Source: Pseudomonas gingeri (GTDB taxonomy: Bacteria > Pseudomonadota > Gammaproteobacteria > Pseudomonadales > Pseudomonadaceae). From it: a DNA stretch of 64,000 nucleotides. Positions 1-8,776 of the stretch are shown here, in pieces. The notes under the pieces are model-generated. The model saw only the letters and a list, made by a program, of their open reading frames with translations, ran no database searches and was not told where the DNA came from. The DNA is taken from assembly GCF_013386115.1 (NCBI RefSeq), contig NZ_JACAOR010000001.1, positions 152,639 through 216,638 of the forward strand, read 5' to 3'. Each line of letters opens with the position of its first letter. Positions within the stretch are counted from its first letter, which is position 1. The position numbers and the translations under genes were made by a program.

Positions 1-480
1 GCCATGCTCGAAGGTGTGTGGATGCCGCCGTCCTGAAACCGCAGGTTGGATACCGGTAAACCTTTGCCGTTCGAGGGTATGCAGACAAAATCGCACTGGA
101 TGGGTGCGCTCGTAACAACGCTGTGCATTTTTGGGTAACAACGTAGCGGATGACTGATAAGTGACTGTTTTGTTGAAATGATTGACCATAAAAAGAACTG
201 CCCGAATAGCTTTGATCGAGCGAAACAGCCACAGAAAGGGTGTTCGATGAGTTCGGGTCATCCTGCCTATAAAGGAAGAAATAGTCGAAACAAGTGGTTT
301 TGACCGATTGTTATCACCCCCGATTTTTTCAATGCATGAAGAACCGGCCTCTCCAGTGGCACAGGGATGCCCGAATAAAACCGCCTGCTTTCCACAAAAC
401 CACAAAAAAACGGAGGGTGGCATAGTCACTGCACCTGTTTTGCTCATTGAAGATGCCGCATTACGAGACAGGTCAAGACA
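1..480. other. Non-coding region upstream of the flavin dehydrogenase operon
   Basis: No convincing gene is visible. The first 36 bases stay open to a TGA in frame 1 and could be the last codons of a gene entering from the left, but eleven codons are too few to identify. A nine-base direct repeat, GTAACAACG, occurs at 112-120 and 135-143. The last 150 bases are A-rich and presumably hold the promoter and regulator site of the operon that starts at 481. An AGG eight bases before that ATG is the likely ribosome binding site. Confidence 0.5.
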
Positions 481-1890
481 ATGATTGATGCATTCCCGAG
501 CAAGGCAGATACCTACGACGTCGCGGTGATCGGTGGCGGCGTGGTGGGGTGTGCCATGGCTCGCCGATTCGCCCTGGAGGGGGCCCGGGTACTGTTGCTG
601 GAAAAGGCCAGCGATATTCTGTCGGGGGCCAGCAAAGGTAACAGCGCGATCCTGCACACCGGGTTCGACGCGCCCCGCGACAGCCTCGAACTGGCCTGCA
701 TGCAGGCCGGTTACCACGAGTACCTCGATATCCACCAGCAGATGAACCTGCCTGTGCTCAGGACCGGCGCCATGGTCGTGGCCTGGACCGCGGATGACCT
801 GGGTAAGCTCGACGGCATTGCCCGGCAGGCGCGGGACAATGGCGTCGATGATGTGGAGTTGCTGGAGCCGGCACGGATCCGCCAACTGGAGCCCGAGCTG
901 TCGCACAAGGCGCTCGGTGCCGTGCAGGTGCCGGGGGAGTTCCTCATCGATCCCTGGTCGGCCCCCCTGGGTTACCTGCAACAGGCCCTGTTGCACGGCG
1001 CCAGGGTGGTTCTGGGGACCGAGGTCCAAGGTGGCGACTTCGACGGCCTGGCCTGGCAACTGCAGACCAGTCGCGGGCCTGTGCGGGCAACGTCTGTCAT
1101 CAATTGCGCGGGCCTGTTCGGCGACTGCCTGGAAGAGCGCCTGCTGGGGGAGAGTCATTTCAGCATCCATCCGCGCAAGGGCCAGTTCGTGGTCTTCGAC
1201 AAGGCCGCCGCGCGATTGCTGCAGACCATCGTCCTGCCGGTCCCCAACGAACGGACCAAGGGCATCGTGCTGACCCGCACGGTCTTCGGCAACCTGCTGG
1301 TGGGGCCGACCGCCGAGGAGCAGGACGACCGTATCCATGCCGGCCTCGACGGGCTGATGCTGGCGGAACTGGTCGCGGCGGCGGTCGAGCGGATTCCGGC
1401 GCTGGCCGGCATGCCGGTGACCGCCACTTATGCCGGCCTGCGCCCGGCCAGCGACAAGAAGGAATACCGCATTCGCCAGGTGGCCGAACGCAACTGGATT
1501 ACCGTCGGCGGGATCCGTTCCACCGGCCTGACCGCGGCGCTGGGTATAGCCCGGCATGTCTTCGAACTGTATGGCAGCACGCATTCCCATCGCCCACCGG
1601 CGACCGTGCTCTGGCCGCGGCTGCCGAACCTGGCGGAACACCTGCCGCGGGACTACCAGAGCCCCGGCTATGGCGAGATGGTCTGTCATTGCGAACTGGT
1701 CACCGCCCGGGAAATCACCACGGCCCTGAACAGCCTCCTGCCGCCTGGCGACCTGGGCGGGTTGAAGCGCCGCACGCGGGCCTGCATGGGGCGTTGCCAG
1801 GGATTCTATTGTTCGGCACGGGTGGCGCAATTGAGCGAGGGTCGACTCGCCGTGCCACTGTCCACGGGGAGTTGCATTCATGTTCAGTGA
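481..1890 (+). CDS. GlpA-like FAD-dependent dehydrogenase with BFD-type [2Fe-2S] tail
   Basis: This 469-residue protein is a DAO/GlpA-type flavin dehydrogenase. Residues 13-45 form the FAD-binding Rossmann motif (GGGVVG at 18-23, acidic E41 at the end of strand 2), and the body matches the glycerol-3-phosphate / L-2-hydroxyglutarate oxidase fold. Residues 395-450 form a BFD-like iron-sulfur domain with cysteines C402, C404, C435 and C439, as in anaerobic GlpA. It probably oxidises a hydroxy acid or polyol phosphate and passes electrons through the cluster to a partner. Its stop overlaps the next flavoprotein by 11 bases, so the two are probably translationally coupled subunits. The substrate is not known; glycerol 3-phosphate is the default guess because an FGGY kinase follows. 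Confidence 0.85.
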   Translation: MIDAFPSKADTYDVAVIGGGVVGCAMARRFALEGARVLLLEKASDILSGASKGNSAILHTGFDAPRDSLELACMQAGYHEYLDIHQQMNLPVLRTGAMVVAWTADDLGKLDGIARQARDNGVDDVELLEPARIRQLEPELSHKALGAVQVPGEFLIDPWSAPLGYLQQALLHGARVVLGTEVQGGDFDGLAWQLQTSRGPVRATSVINCAGLFGDCLEERLLGESHFSIHPRKGQFVVFDKAAARLLQTIVLPVPNERTKGIVLTRTVFGNLLVGPTAEEQDDRIHAGLDGLMLAELVAAAVERIPALAGMPVTATYAGLRPASDKKEYRIRQVAERNWITVGGIRSTGLTAALGIARHVFELYGSTHSHRPPATVLWPRLPNLAEHLPRDYQSPGYGEMVCHCELVTAREITTALNSLLPPGDLGGLKRRTRACMGRCQGFYCSARVAQLSEGRLAVPLSTGSCIHVQ

Positions 1891-3118
1891 GACTGAAACG
1901 GTCGATGTCGCGATCATCGGCAGCGGGCCGTCGGGGCTTGCGGCGGCGGTGGCCTTGAAGCGCCGTGGTGTCCAGCGCGTGGTGATCATCGAGCGCGAAG
2001 CCGAGGCCGGGGGCATTCCGCGACACTGCGGGCATCCGCCCTTCGGTCTGCGGGAGTACGGCCGGATCCTGTCCGGACCGGATTACGCCCGGCGCAATAT
2101 CCGCGAGGCACTGACGGCCGGTGTCGAGATCCGTCTCAAGCACACGGTGACGCGGTTGGGACACGGTGGTTTGCTGGAGATCGTCAGCCCGCAGGGTTCC
2201 CTGCGCCTCCAGGCCCGCCGCGTGCTGCTGGCCACCGGCGCCCGGGAGACGCCGCGCTCGGCCCGTCTGCTCGGTGGTGACCGGCCGTTGGGGGTGATCA
2301 ACACCGGCGCCCTGCAGTCCTACCTCTACCTGGAGCAGCTCAAGCCGTTCGAACGTCCGCTGATCATCGGTACCGAACTGGTCAGCCTGTCGGCGGTGCT
2401 CAGTTGTCGCCGCGCCGGGATCCGGCCAGTGGCGATGATCGAGGCCAATAGCCGGGCGACGGCACGCTGGCCGCTGTCGTTGTTCCCTCTGTTGTGCGCT
2501 GTACCGATGCATTTCGGCGCGCGGCTGCTGGATATCCAGGGCACCGGACGCGTGGAGTCGGCGCGGGTGGAACTGGCCGACGGCAGCGTTCGGACCTTTG
2601 CCTGTGACGGTGTCCTGCTGACCGGTGCCTTTGTGCCGGAAGCGAGCCTGGTGCGCCTGAGTCATCTCAAGCTCGATCGCAGCAGCGGCGGGCCGGTGAT
2701 CGACCAGTTTGCCCGCTGTTCCGACCCGGCCTATTTCGCCGCCGGCAACCTGCTGCGTCCGATTGAAACCGCCGGCTGGTCATACCGAGAAGGCCGACGG
2801 GTTGCCGAACTGCTGGCCAGGGATTTGCGGGGCGAGCTACCGGTTCCCGGCGGTTCGGTGGCGATTGTCGTGCACGGCCCGCTCAAGCTCTGCGTGCCGC
2901 AACGCCTGGCGACCGGCACCACCCGCGGCCTCAAGTATTTGCAGTTGCGGGTCAGCCAGGCGGCGCAGGGGCGCTTGCGGGTGCTGGCCGACGGCAAGGA
3001 AATCTGGGCCCGTTCATTGACCAGTTTGCCCGAGCGTCGGGTACTGATTCCGATTGCTCACTTGAAGTGGCCGACGGGCGTCCAGCACCTGGACGTCGAT
3101 GTCGTCGATCATGATTGA
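1880..3118 (+). CDS. NAD(P)/FAD-dependent oxidoreductase, probable partner subunit
   Basis: The 412-residue protein is a pyridine-nucleotide-disulfide-reductase-like flavoprotein. An FAD dinucleotide-binding motif GSGPSG lies at residues 14-19 and the typical ATGARE sequence follows the central region near residues 115-120. Homologous pairs (a BFD-containing DAO-type subunit plus this type) form heteromeric membrane-linked dehydrogenases such as HcnB/HcnC, opine oxidase and GlpA/GlpB. The ATG lies inside the end of the upstream gene, which favours co-translation. The C-terminal 100 residues (from about 320) resemble a small beta domain with unclear role. The physiological electron acceptor, quinone or other, cannot be read from the sequence. 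Confidence 0.8.
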   Translation: MFSETETVDVAIIGSGPSGLAAAVALKRRGVQRVVIIEREAEAGGIPRHCGHPPFGLREYGRILSGPDYARRNIREALTAGVEIRLKHTVTRLGHGGLLEIVSPQGSLRLQARRVLLATGARETPRSARLLGGDRPLGVINTGALQSYLYLEQLKPFERPLIIGTELVSLSAVLSCRRAGIRPVAMIEANSRATARWPLSLFPLLCAVPMHFGARLLDIQGTGRVESARVELADGSVRTFACDGVLLTGAFVPEASLVRLSHLKLDRSSGGPVIDQFARCSDPAYFAAGNLLRPIETAGWSYREGRRVAELLARDLRGELPVPGGSVAIVVHGPLKLCVPQRLATGTTRGLKYLQLRVSQAAQGRLRVLADGKEIWARSLTSLPERRVLIPIAHLKWPTGVQHLDVDVVDHD

Positions 3119-3137
3119 ACGCATTACCGAGGAAAGC

Positions 3138-4559
3138 ATGACAATGCGAATTGCCGCCCTGGACCAGGGAACCACCAGCACCCGCGTGCTGGTGGTCAAC
3201 CAGAATGGTGCCGCCGACATCCTCCTGTCGCTGCGCCACCAGCAACATCATCCGCAACCGGGTTGGGTCGAACATGACCCGCTGGAGTTGCTGGCCAATA
3301 TCGAACGCTGCCTGGAGGCCACCGGTCCGGTGGACGCCATCGGCCTGGCGAACCAGGGCGAAAGCTGCCTGGCCTGGGATGCCCTCAGTGGACAGCCGCT
3401 GTCACCGGTGATCGTCTGGCAGGACAACCGCACCTCGGCGCAGATCGAGCAGTTGCGCCGCGAGGGGGGCGAGGCGTTGACCCTGGAGCGTGCCGGGTTG
3501 CCGCTGGATCCGTATTTTTCCGCGAGCAAGCTGGGCTGGATCCTCACGCACCTGCCGGCCGCCCAGCAGGCGCTGGCGGCCGGGCGTTTGCGCCTGGGCA
3601 CCACGGACGCCTATTTTCTCGACCGTCTGACCGGGGTCTTCGCCACGGATGTCACCACCGCGTCGCGCACCTCGTTGATGAACCTGGCGAGCGGGCAATG
3701 GGACCCGCAGCTCTGTGCCTTGTTCGGCGTGCCCATGGAAACCCTGCCGCCGATCCGCGACACGGTCGGTTCGTTCGGCGAGATCGGCAACACGCCGGTG
3801 ACTGCTTCGGTGGTGGACCAGCAGGCCTCGTTGTACGGGCACGGCTGCCGGCAATCGGGCGACGCGAAAATCACCTTCGGCACCGGGGCGTTCGCCCTGA
3901 CCGTGACCGGTGAACAGATCATTCGCGCGCCGGAAAAAGGCCTGCTGGCGACCATTGCCTGGCAGATCGACGGCAAGCCGGTGTATGCCATGGACGGTGG
4001 CGTCTATGACGCCAGCGCGGCGGTCGAGTGGGCAGGGCGCCTGGGTCTGTTCGAGGACTTTTCCGAGCTGGCGGGCTTTGACCGGCCGCCGGCGATTTCC
4101 CGGCAACTGGCGTTTGTCCCGGCACTGTCCGGCCTGGCCTGCCCGCATTGGGATCGCAGTGCCGCGGCGCAATGGATCGGCATGAACGCCGGGACGTCAC
4201 GCCAGGATATGTGCCAGGCGCTGCTGGAAGGCGTGGCCTTGCGCAGTGTCGAGGTGATCAGCGCGATGGACGGCTTCCTCAATGTCACCGATCGCCTGTC
4301 CATCGACGGCGGCCTGGCCCGCAGCCCCTATTTTGCCCAGTTCCTCGCCGATGCCCTGCAGCGGTGCATCGTCACCCAGCGCTTCGATGAGCTGACCGCG
4401 TTCGGCTGCGCGGCATTGGCGGCCCGTGGCCTCGGCCGCGAATTGGTTGCGCCGCGCAACACCTGTACCGAGTTTCACCCCAGGGTTGGCGTCGACACCG
4501 CGCTGGCCTGGCGCGAGACCTTTGCCGACGCGGTCAGTCGCTGTCGTAACTGGCGCTGA
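3138..4559 (+). CDS. FGGY-family carbohydrate/polyol kinase (glycerol-kinase-like)
   Basis: This is an ATP-dependent FGGY kinase of 473 residues. The N-terminal phosphate-binding motif DQGTTSTR is the glycerol-kinase signature. Further signatures are the DRLTG / DVTTASRT stretch near residue 155-175 and the C-terminal block GMNAGTSRQDMCQALLEG used for nucleotide binding. I chose the ATG at 3138 because an AGGA lies just upstream; an in-frame ATG at 3144 has better spacing, while the longer frame from 3099 adds an overlapping tail unlike the family. The gene follows the two flavoproteins closely, so the operon probably phosphorylates a polyol and oxidises the phosphate ester. It is somewhat shorter than true GlpK (about 500), so the substrate may differ. 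Confidence 0.85.
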   Translation: MTMRIAALDQGTTSTRVLVVNQNGAADILLSLRHQQHHPQPGWVEHDPLELLANIERCLEATGPVDAIGLANQGESCLAWDALSGQPLSPVIVWQDNRTSAQIEQLRREGGEALTLERAGLPLDPYFSASKLGWILTHLPAAQQALAAGRLRLGTTDAYFLDRLTGVFATDVTTASRTSLMNLASGQWDPQLCALFGVPMETLPPIRDTVGSFGEIGNTPVTASVVDQQASLYGHGCRQSGDAKITFGTGAFALTVTGEQIIRAPEKGLLATIAWQIDGKPVYAMDGGVYDASAAVEWAGRLGLFEDFSELAGFDRPPAISRQLAFVPALSGLACPHWDRSAAAQWIGMNAGTSRQDMCQALLEGVALRSVEVISAMDGFLNVTDRLSIDGGLARSPYFAQFLADALQRCIVTQRFDELTAFGCAALAARGLGRELVAPRNTCTEFHPRVGVDTALAWRETFADAVSRCRNWR

Positions 4560-4574
4560 GTGAACCACAAGCCC

Positions 4575-4605
4575 CCTGGCGACCTGCGCAGGCAGGTTGC
4601 CCAGG
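4575..4605. terminator. Possible hairpin after the kinase gene
   Basis: An imperfect inverted repeat (CCTGGCGACCTG pairing with CAGGTTGCCCAGG) begins 15 bases after the kinase stop. No T-run follows, so it may be a weak terminator or an mRNA-stabilising hairpin before the permease, which has its own 250-base leader. Confidence 0.3.
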
Positions 4606-4809
4606 AAAGTGCTGCCCGAACTCATGGAGATCTCCCACAAGTAAGTGACCACATCGTTGTTTTGAAAGAGGCAAAACCACAACAAAAAAGATAATGGCAT
4701 GCGAAGTGCGTCGTCCGTTTCAGCTCCTGTCGAGCAACTGCCGCGTTATACGAACGGCCTGTCGAACAGGGCGAAGTACATCAATAAGACACTTTGAGGA
4801 GACACTCCA

Positions 4810-6285
4810 ATGTCTGACTTTATATCAAGGTCACAGGAAGCTGTGGCCGCTGGGGCGACCCATTCACTGGAATCAGGCGCCGGCTATCAGGCGCAGTTCG
4901 AACGTTCGCTGGGCAAGTTTGAATCCTTTGCCGTGGCGTTCTCGTTTATCTCGATCACCACCGGGTTGTTTTCAACCTATGGCTCGGTCCTGGTTTCCAG
5001 CGGGCCCATCGGCATCTGGACCTGGCCCATCGTGACCCTGGGCACCTTGCTGGTGGCGCTGGTATTCGGCCTGCTGGCGAGCAAGATCCCGCTGTCGGGG
5101 TTCAGTTACCAGTGGGCCAGTCGCCTGGTCAATCCGGTGGTGGGCTGGTGGTTCGGTTGGGCCAGTTTTGCGTTCACCATGATGGTGGCCGTGGCGGTGG
5201 ACTATGGGCTGGCGCAGGTGGCGCTGTTCCCCTTGCTGGGGCTCGATTACACGCCACAGGCCGGAGCCTTGACGGCGGCGGTAGTGTTCCTGATCCAGGG
5301 CGCGCTGATCATCTGGTCGACACCGCTGCTGACCAGGATCAACAACATGGCGGTGGCCGCCGAGGTGATCGCGGTGATCGGCCTGATCGTCGGCATCGGC
5401 GTGGCGGTGAGCTTTTTCGGCAAGGGCAACCTGTCGAATCTGTTCTCCACCGGTATCGTCCATAGCGACCACTATTACGGCTGGCTGGGTCCGTTCATGC
5501 TTTCCGGGCTGCTCGGTGCCTTTACCCTGGTGGGTTGGGAAGCGGCGGCGAACATGGCCGAGGAGACCCACAATCCCAAGCAGGTGGTGCCGCGGGCCAT
5601 GGCCAACGCGGTGCTGATCAGTGGCGTGATGGGCACCTTCTTCCTGATCGTGATCAGCATGGGCCTGGGTGATCAGGTCGCCGAGCTGACCAAGAGCTCG
5701 GCACCGGTGGCGGATGTGATCCGTATCACCCTTGGCGAGACCATGAGCAAGCTGATCCTGGTGGTGGTCTGCGTGGCCATCTTCGCCTGCGGCCTGGTGA
5801 TCATGACCAGCAACAGCCGTCTGGTGCACTCCATGGCCCGCGATGGCCGCCTGCCGTTTTCCGAGCAGTTGAGCCGGGTGCCGCGCGCCACGGGCGGGCC
5901 GTCGTGGGCGACGGTGTTTGTCACGCTGGTCAGCGTGCTGGTGGTCCTGAGCTTCTACAACAGCCCCGATGCCCTGACCGAGATGCTAGGCGCCGCCACC
6001 CTGTTCCCGGCCTTGCTCTACAGCGGGACAGTGATCCTGTATATCGCCACACGGCACAAGCATGTCCATCACGCCGATGATTTCACCCTGGGCAAGTGGG
6101 AGTGGCCGGTGGTGATCGGGGCCTGCGTCTGGCTCGCTGTCGAGTTGTGCGTGTTCATCATTCCGAGCGACTTCCGCGTGGCACAGATGTATGTGCTGGC
6201 GTCGATGGCGGTGGGCGCGGTGATCTTTGCGATTGTATGGATGACCCGTCGCAGACAGTTGGAGCGGATGCCGCCCCTGCATTGA
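4810..6285 (+). CDS. APC-superfamily amino acid/amine permease
   Basis: The 491-residue protein is a twelve-helix inner-membrane permease of the APC superfamily, closest in feel to the GABA/choline/amine branch. A soluble N-terminus of about 40 residues precedes the first helix. The conserved helix-1 region (FSFISITTGLF) and the later PRAMANAVLISG segment fit that family. An AGGAGA seven bases before the ATG is a good ribosome binding site. It lies 250 bases after the kinase on the same strand and before a convergent DeoR gene, so it probably imports the operon's substrate. An APC carrier beside an FGGY kinase is odd, because polyols usually enter by MIP, MFS or ABC routes; this hints at an amino-alcohol or hydroxy-amino substrate. 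Confidence 0.85.
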   Translation: MSDFISRSQEAVAAGATHSLESGAGYQAQFERSLGKFESFAVAFSFISITTGLFSTYGSVLVSSGPIGIWTWPIVTLGTLLVALVFGLLASKIPLSGFSYQWASRLVNPVVGWWFGWASFAFTMMVAVAVDYGLAQVALFPLLGLDYTPQAGALTAAVVFLIQGALIIWSTPLLTRINNMAVAAEVIAVIGLIVGIGVAVSFFGKGNLSNLFSTGIVHSDHYYGWLGPFMLSGLLGAFTLVGWEAAANMAEETHNPKQVVPRAMANAVLISGVMGTFFLIVISMGLGDQVAELTKSSAPVADVIRITLGETMSKLILVVVCVAIFACGLVIMTSNSRLVHSMARDGRLPFSEQLSRVPRATGGPSWATVFVTLVSVLVVLSFYNSPDALTEMLGAATLFPALLYSGTVILYIATRHKHVHHADDFTLGKWEWPVVIGACVWLAVELCVFIIPSDFRVAQMYVLASMAVGAVIFAIVWMTRRRQLERMPPLH

Positions 6286-6407
6286 ACGAGACCAGTCGGA
6301 CTTGCTGTTTCTCGCCCCAGGTTAGTTGAAACCGTCAATACGTGAAGTTGTCATTCCGGGACTGGCATTGTCAGACCCACGGATTCGGCTGACCGCGATA
6401 AAGCTGC

Positions 6408-6455
6408 TCGATCCCTCTTGTGTCCATATACAGGACAGGGGACAAGAGGGATCGA
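6408..6455. terminator. Bidirectional hairpin between convergent permease and DeoR genes
   Basis: Perfect 14-base arms (TCGATCCCTCTTGT at 6408-6421 and its complement at 6442-6455) flank a loop that holds a second small repeat, GTCC/GGAC. It sits between the 3' ends of two convergent genes. There is no clear T-run on either side, so termination would rely on the very stable stem. Confidence 0.65.
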
Positions 6456-6464
6456 TGCAGACTT

Positions 6465-7247
6465 TCAGATCCATTCCGTGCGCTGCAACAGCGGTGCTTC
6501 GTGAACTTCCACCTGGGCCCTGGCCAGGGCTTCGCCCAATTCGCCGACCGGCTTGCGGTCAATGATCAACCGATCGATACGCTCCAGCGGGAACACCTGG
6601 AACAGGGCGCGACGGCCCAGTTTCGACGAGTCGGCAATCACCGTGAGGTAGCGCGCCCGGGCAATCATGGCGCGGGCGATCTCGGCTTCCTCGATGGAAA
6701 AGTCAAAGGCGCCGTCGGCACTCAGGGCGCCGATGGTCACTACCGCATGTTCGGCGTTGAAGCGGGCGATCTGTTCCAGCGCCAGGGAGCCGCTGTTCTG
6801 GTTGGATTCGGGACGGAATTCGCCGCCGATCATGAATACCCGATTACCGCTGACGCCCATGGCCTCGGCGATCAGCAACGAGTTGGTGATCACGGTGATG
6901 CGGTTCAGGCGAGCCAGTTCCCTGGCGAAGAACAGCGTGGTGGTGCCGGTATCGATCAGGATGCTGTCGCCCGGGGCATAGAGCCCGGCGGCGTAGCGGG
7001 CTACCGCGCGCTTCTCCTGGGAGAACTCGTTCATGCGGGTCTGGAAGGCGTTTTCGTGTTCACCGCTGGGGGGCAGGGAAGCGCCGCCATGGAACTTGGT
7101 GACCTGGCCATTTTCCGCCAGTTCGGTGAGGTCACGGCGAATGGTTTCCTGGGAGGTGTGCAGCGTCCTGGCCAGCTCATCCACGGAAATCCGTTCGCGC
7201 TGGCGCAGCAGTTCGAGGATGTGTTGTCGTCTTTCGTTGGGGCGCAT
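6465..7247 (-). CDS. DeoR/GlpR-family transcriptional repressor
   Basis: The 260-residue protein has the standard DeoR layout. The N-terminal winged helix-turn-helix reads RRQHILELLRQRERISVDEL, followed by the family signature SQETIRRDL near residues 31-40. The C-terminal DeoRC sugar-phosphate-binding domain contains the IDTGTTT phosphate-loop motif near residues 95-102. Such proteins repress polyol or sugar operons and are relieved by the phosphorylated intermediate. It converges on the permease gene and most likely controls the dehydrogenase-kinase-permease block. The product of the FGGY kinase would be the natural inducer. GlpR is the nearest well-known relative, but the substrate assignment is open. 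Confidence 0.9.
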   Translation of the reverse strand: MRPNERRQHILELLRQRERISVDELARTLHTSQETIRRDLTELAENGQVTKFHGGASLPPSGEHENAFQTRMNEFSQEKRAVARYAAGLYAPGDSILIDTGTTTLFFARELARLNRITVITNSLLIAEAMGVSGNRVFMIGGEFRPESNQNSGSLALEQIARFNAEHAVVTIGALSADGAFDFSIEEAEIARAMIARARYLTVIADSSKLGRRALFQVFPLERIDRLIIDRKPVGELGEALARAQVEVHEAPLLQRTEWI

Positions 7248-7574
7248 GGCGGGCTCCGGTTGCTACCTGGATGGGCGCGGGTTGTTACCGCTGCACACGT
7301 TGCCGGCCAGCCTCCGGAAAGGCCTTTGGCAAGGGGCGCCGAGCGGCGGCACGGGAACGGGGAAATGCACAATCGTCTCCACGCGACGCTGGCTCCGGCC
7401 AGCGGGTTCGCGCCGACGGGTGTGTCGATGAAAGTGACCAATTTAAGTGGGAGTGTCTTTCAAATCAACATGAAAACCAAGAAATGGCATGGGATGTGAT
7501 GGATATCCGGTCGCTGAAGCCTGTTCTACCGACACCTTGCTTCGGCCATTCATTCATCAGACGAGAGATTTTTC
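7248..7574. other. Intergenic region between the DeoR and DUF1937-like genes
   Basis: These 327 bases separate two divergently read genes and must hold both promoters. No frame looks like a gene. The 3' half (7440-7500) is A-rich. I see no clear operator palindrome or hairpin. GAGAG about ten bases before the ATG at 7575 is the probable ribosome binding site. Confidence 0.4.
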
Positions 7575-7931
7575 ATGCGCAAGATTTTCCTGGCCTGTCC
7601 GTACAGCCATGCCGAGGCCACCGTGGTTCATGAGCGTTTTATCCAGTGCAACCGGGTCGCCGCCCAGATCATCGACGCCGGGCACGCGGTATTCAGCCAG
7701 GTGTCCATGTCCCATCCGATCAACCTGGCGTTTGTCGGCAAGGACAGCCAGGCGATCGGCAAGCTGTGGGCTCCGGTGGATGCGCTGTTCATGGAGATGA
7801 TGGGGGAGTTGATCGTCCTCGACCTGCCGGGCTGGGAACTCAGTTCGGGGATTCAGCGCGAGATCGAGTTCTTCAGGCAGCGTGGGCGCCTGGTCAGCCT
7901 CTGGTCGGAGGTGTCTGTCGAGTTCGCTTGA
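7575..7931 (+). CDS. DUF1937-like protein (nucleoside 2-deoxyribosyltransferase-like fold)
   Basis: The 118-residue protein begins with the pattern FLACPYSH, continues with AAQIIDAGHAVFSQVSMSHPI, and has a LPGWELSSGIQREIEFF segment. These match the DUF1937 family, which shares the nucleoside 2-deoxyribosyltransferase-like fold; the SSG...EIE segment corresponds to that family's nucleoside-binding region. The reaction is unknown. The gene stands alone between a divergent DeoR regulator and a convergent TetR regulator, so context does not help. Similar proteins occur in phages and in bacterial accessory regions, but nothing else here looks phage-derived. Confidence 0.65.
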   Translation: MRKIFLACPYSHAEATVVHERFIQCNRVAAQIIDAGHAVFSQVSMSHPINLAFVGKDSQAIGKLWAPVDALFMEMMGELIVLDLPGWELSSGIQREIEFFRQRGRLVSLWSEVSVEFA

Positions 7932-7969
7932 ACACCACCAGCAATGGGCCACGGTGGGTGAAGTGAAGA

Positions 7970-8677
7970 TCACTCCAGCGCGTCGCGCTCGTGGACCAGC
8001 GCCAGCAACGTCAGGCGATTCTGTGAAAGCATCACCTCGCGCACGGTTTCCATGCGTTGCTGGTCGATGGTGTCCCAACCCAGGGCCCGCAGAATGGGCG
8101 CCCGCTTCACACGAAAGACGATGCTCTGGCTGTTGAAGGCCATCGTCCGGATTATCGTGATTTCGTCATCGACGGGTCGCCCGGTCAGGCGGGCGACGAT
8201 GGAGCGGGTAACGTGCGAGAGGCGCTGGTTGAGGCCTTGCTCCATCAGCGTGGCGGCCGACGGCGGGCCCATGCCGGCCTGCTCGCAGGCCATGAAGCGA
8301 CGCCAGTCGGCGGATTCCGGGGTCTCGAGAATGAACGACAGGAAGACGCCGAGAACATCCAGGTAACGCTCAATCAAGGTGCGGTCATCGGCGTGGGGAT
8401 CTTCCAGCGCTTCCTCGGCGGCCGAAACCTCGTCCGTCAGTTGTGCCCAGAGCTGCGCGAGGATGTGCTCGACGCACGCCAGGTAAACCCCTTCCTTGTT
8501 GTCGAAATAGTATTGCAACGCCGGCGCATTGACCCCCGCAGCCGCTGCGATCTGGCGCGTCGATGCGCTTTCGAAGCCGTGGGTGGCGAACTGGTCCACG
8601 GCGGCCTCGATAATCCGCAGGCGGGTGTCTTCCCCGCGCTGGTAGCCGCCTTCCTTTGCTGGTCGATGTCGTGCCAT
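7970..8677 (-). CDS. TetR-family transcriptional regulator (DUF1956/CerR-type C-terminus)
   Basis: This 235-residue repressor has the TetR helix-turn-helix at about residues 18-65 (TRLRIIEAAVDQFATHGFES, then TRQIAAAAGVNAPALQYYF). The C-terminal ligand domain of about 150 residues resembles the DUF1956/CerR type often paired with efflux pumps. The start is the ATG at 8677; the longer open frame extends into the efflux gene and is spurious. It is transcribed divergently from the emrA-like gene, with an imperfect palindrome over the -35 box between them. It should therefore repress both itself and the efflux operon until a toxic ligand binds. Confidence 0.9.
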   Translation of the reverse strand: MARHRPAKEGGYQRGEDTRLRIIEAAVDQFATHGFESASTRQIAAAAGVNAPALQYYFDNKEGVYLACVEHILAQLWAQLTDEVSAAEEALEDPHADDRTLIERYLDVLGVFLSFILETPESADWRRFMACEQAGMGPPSAATLMEQGLNQRLSHVTRSIVARLTGRPVDDEITIIRTMAFNSQSIVFRVKRAPILRALGWDTIDQQRMETVREVMLSQNRLTLLALVHERDALE

Positions 8678-8709
8678 GGGTAAGCCTGAAAAAAGAATGC
8701 CCGGACAAA

Positions 8710-8727
8710 TTATATCACTTGACATAA
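8710..8727. promoter_or_regulatory. Candidate TetR operator overlapping the efflux promoter
   Basis: An 18-base imperfect palindrome (arms TTATATCA and TGACATAA) lies midway between the divergent TetR and efflux genes. It overlaps a consensus -35 hexamer TTGACA at 8719-8724 on the plus strand, so repressor binding would block polymerase. Position and symmetry are seen directly; the assignment to this TetR is inferred. Confidence 0.6.
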
Positions 8728-8776
8728 ATTCGCCATCGCCGCATTTTTTACCAACTGGAATATTTTGGAGCGCGGC

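Noticed and set aside
1..36. End of a gene entering from the left edge
   Set aside because: Eleven open codons are not enough to support a coding call.
112..143. Direct repeat GTAACAACG as an attachment site or origin iteron
   Set aside because: Only two copies, no integrase or replication gene nearby.
356..372. Possible sigma-54 promoter (TGGCAC then ATGC)
   Set aside because: The distance between the GG and GC elements is one base short of the required ten and the -12 element is poor.
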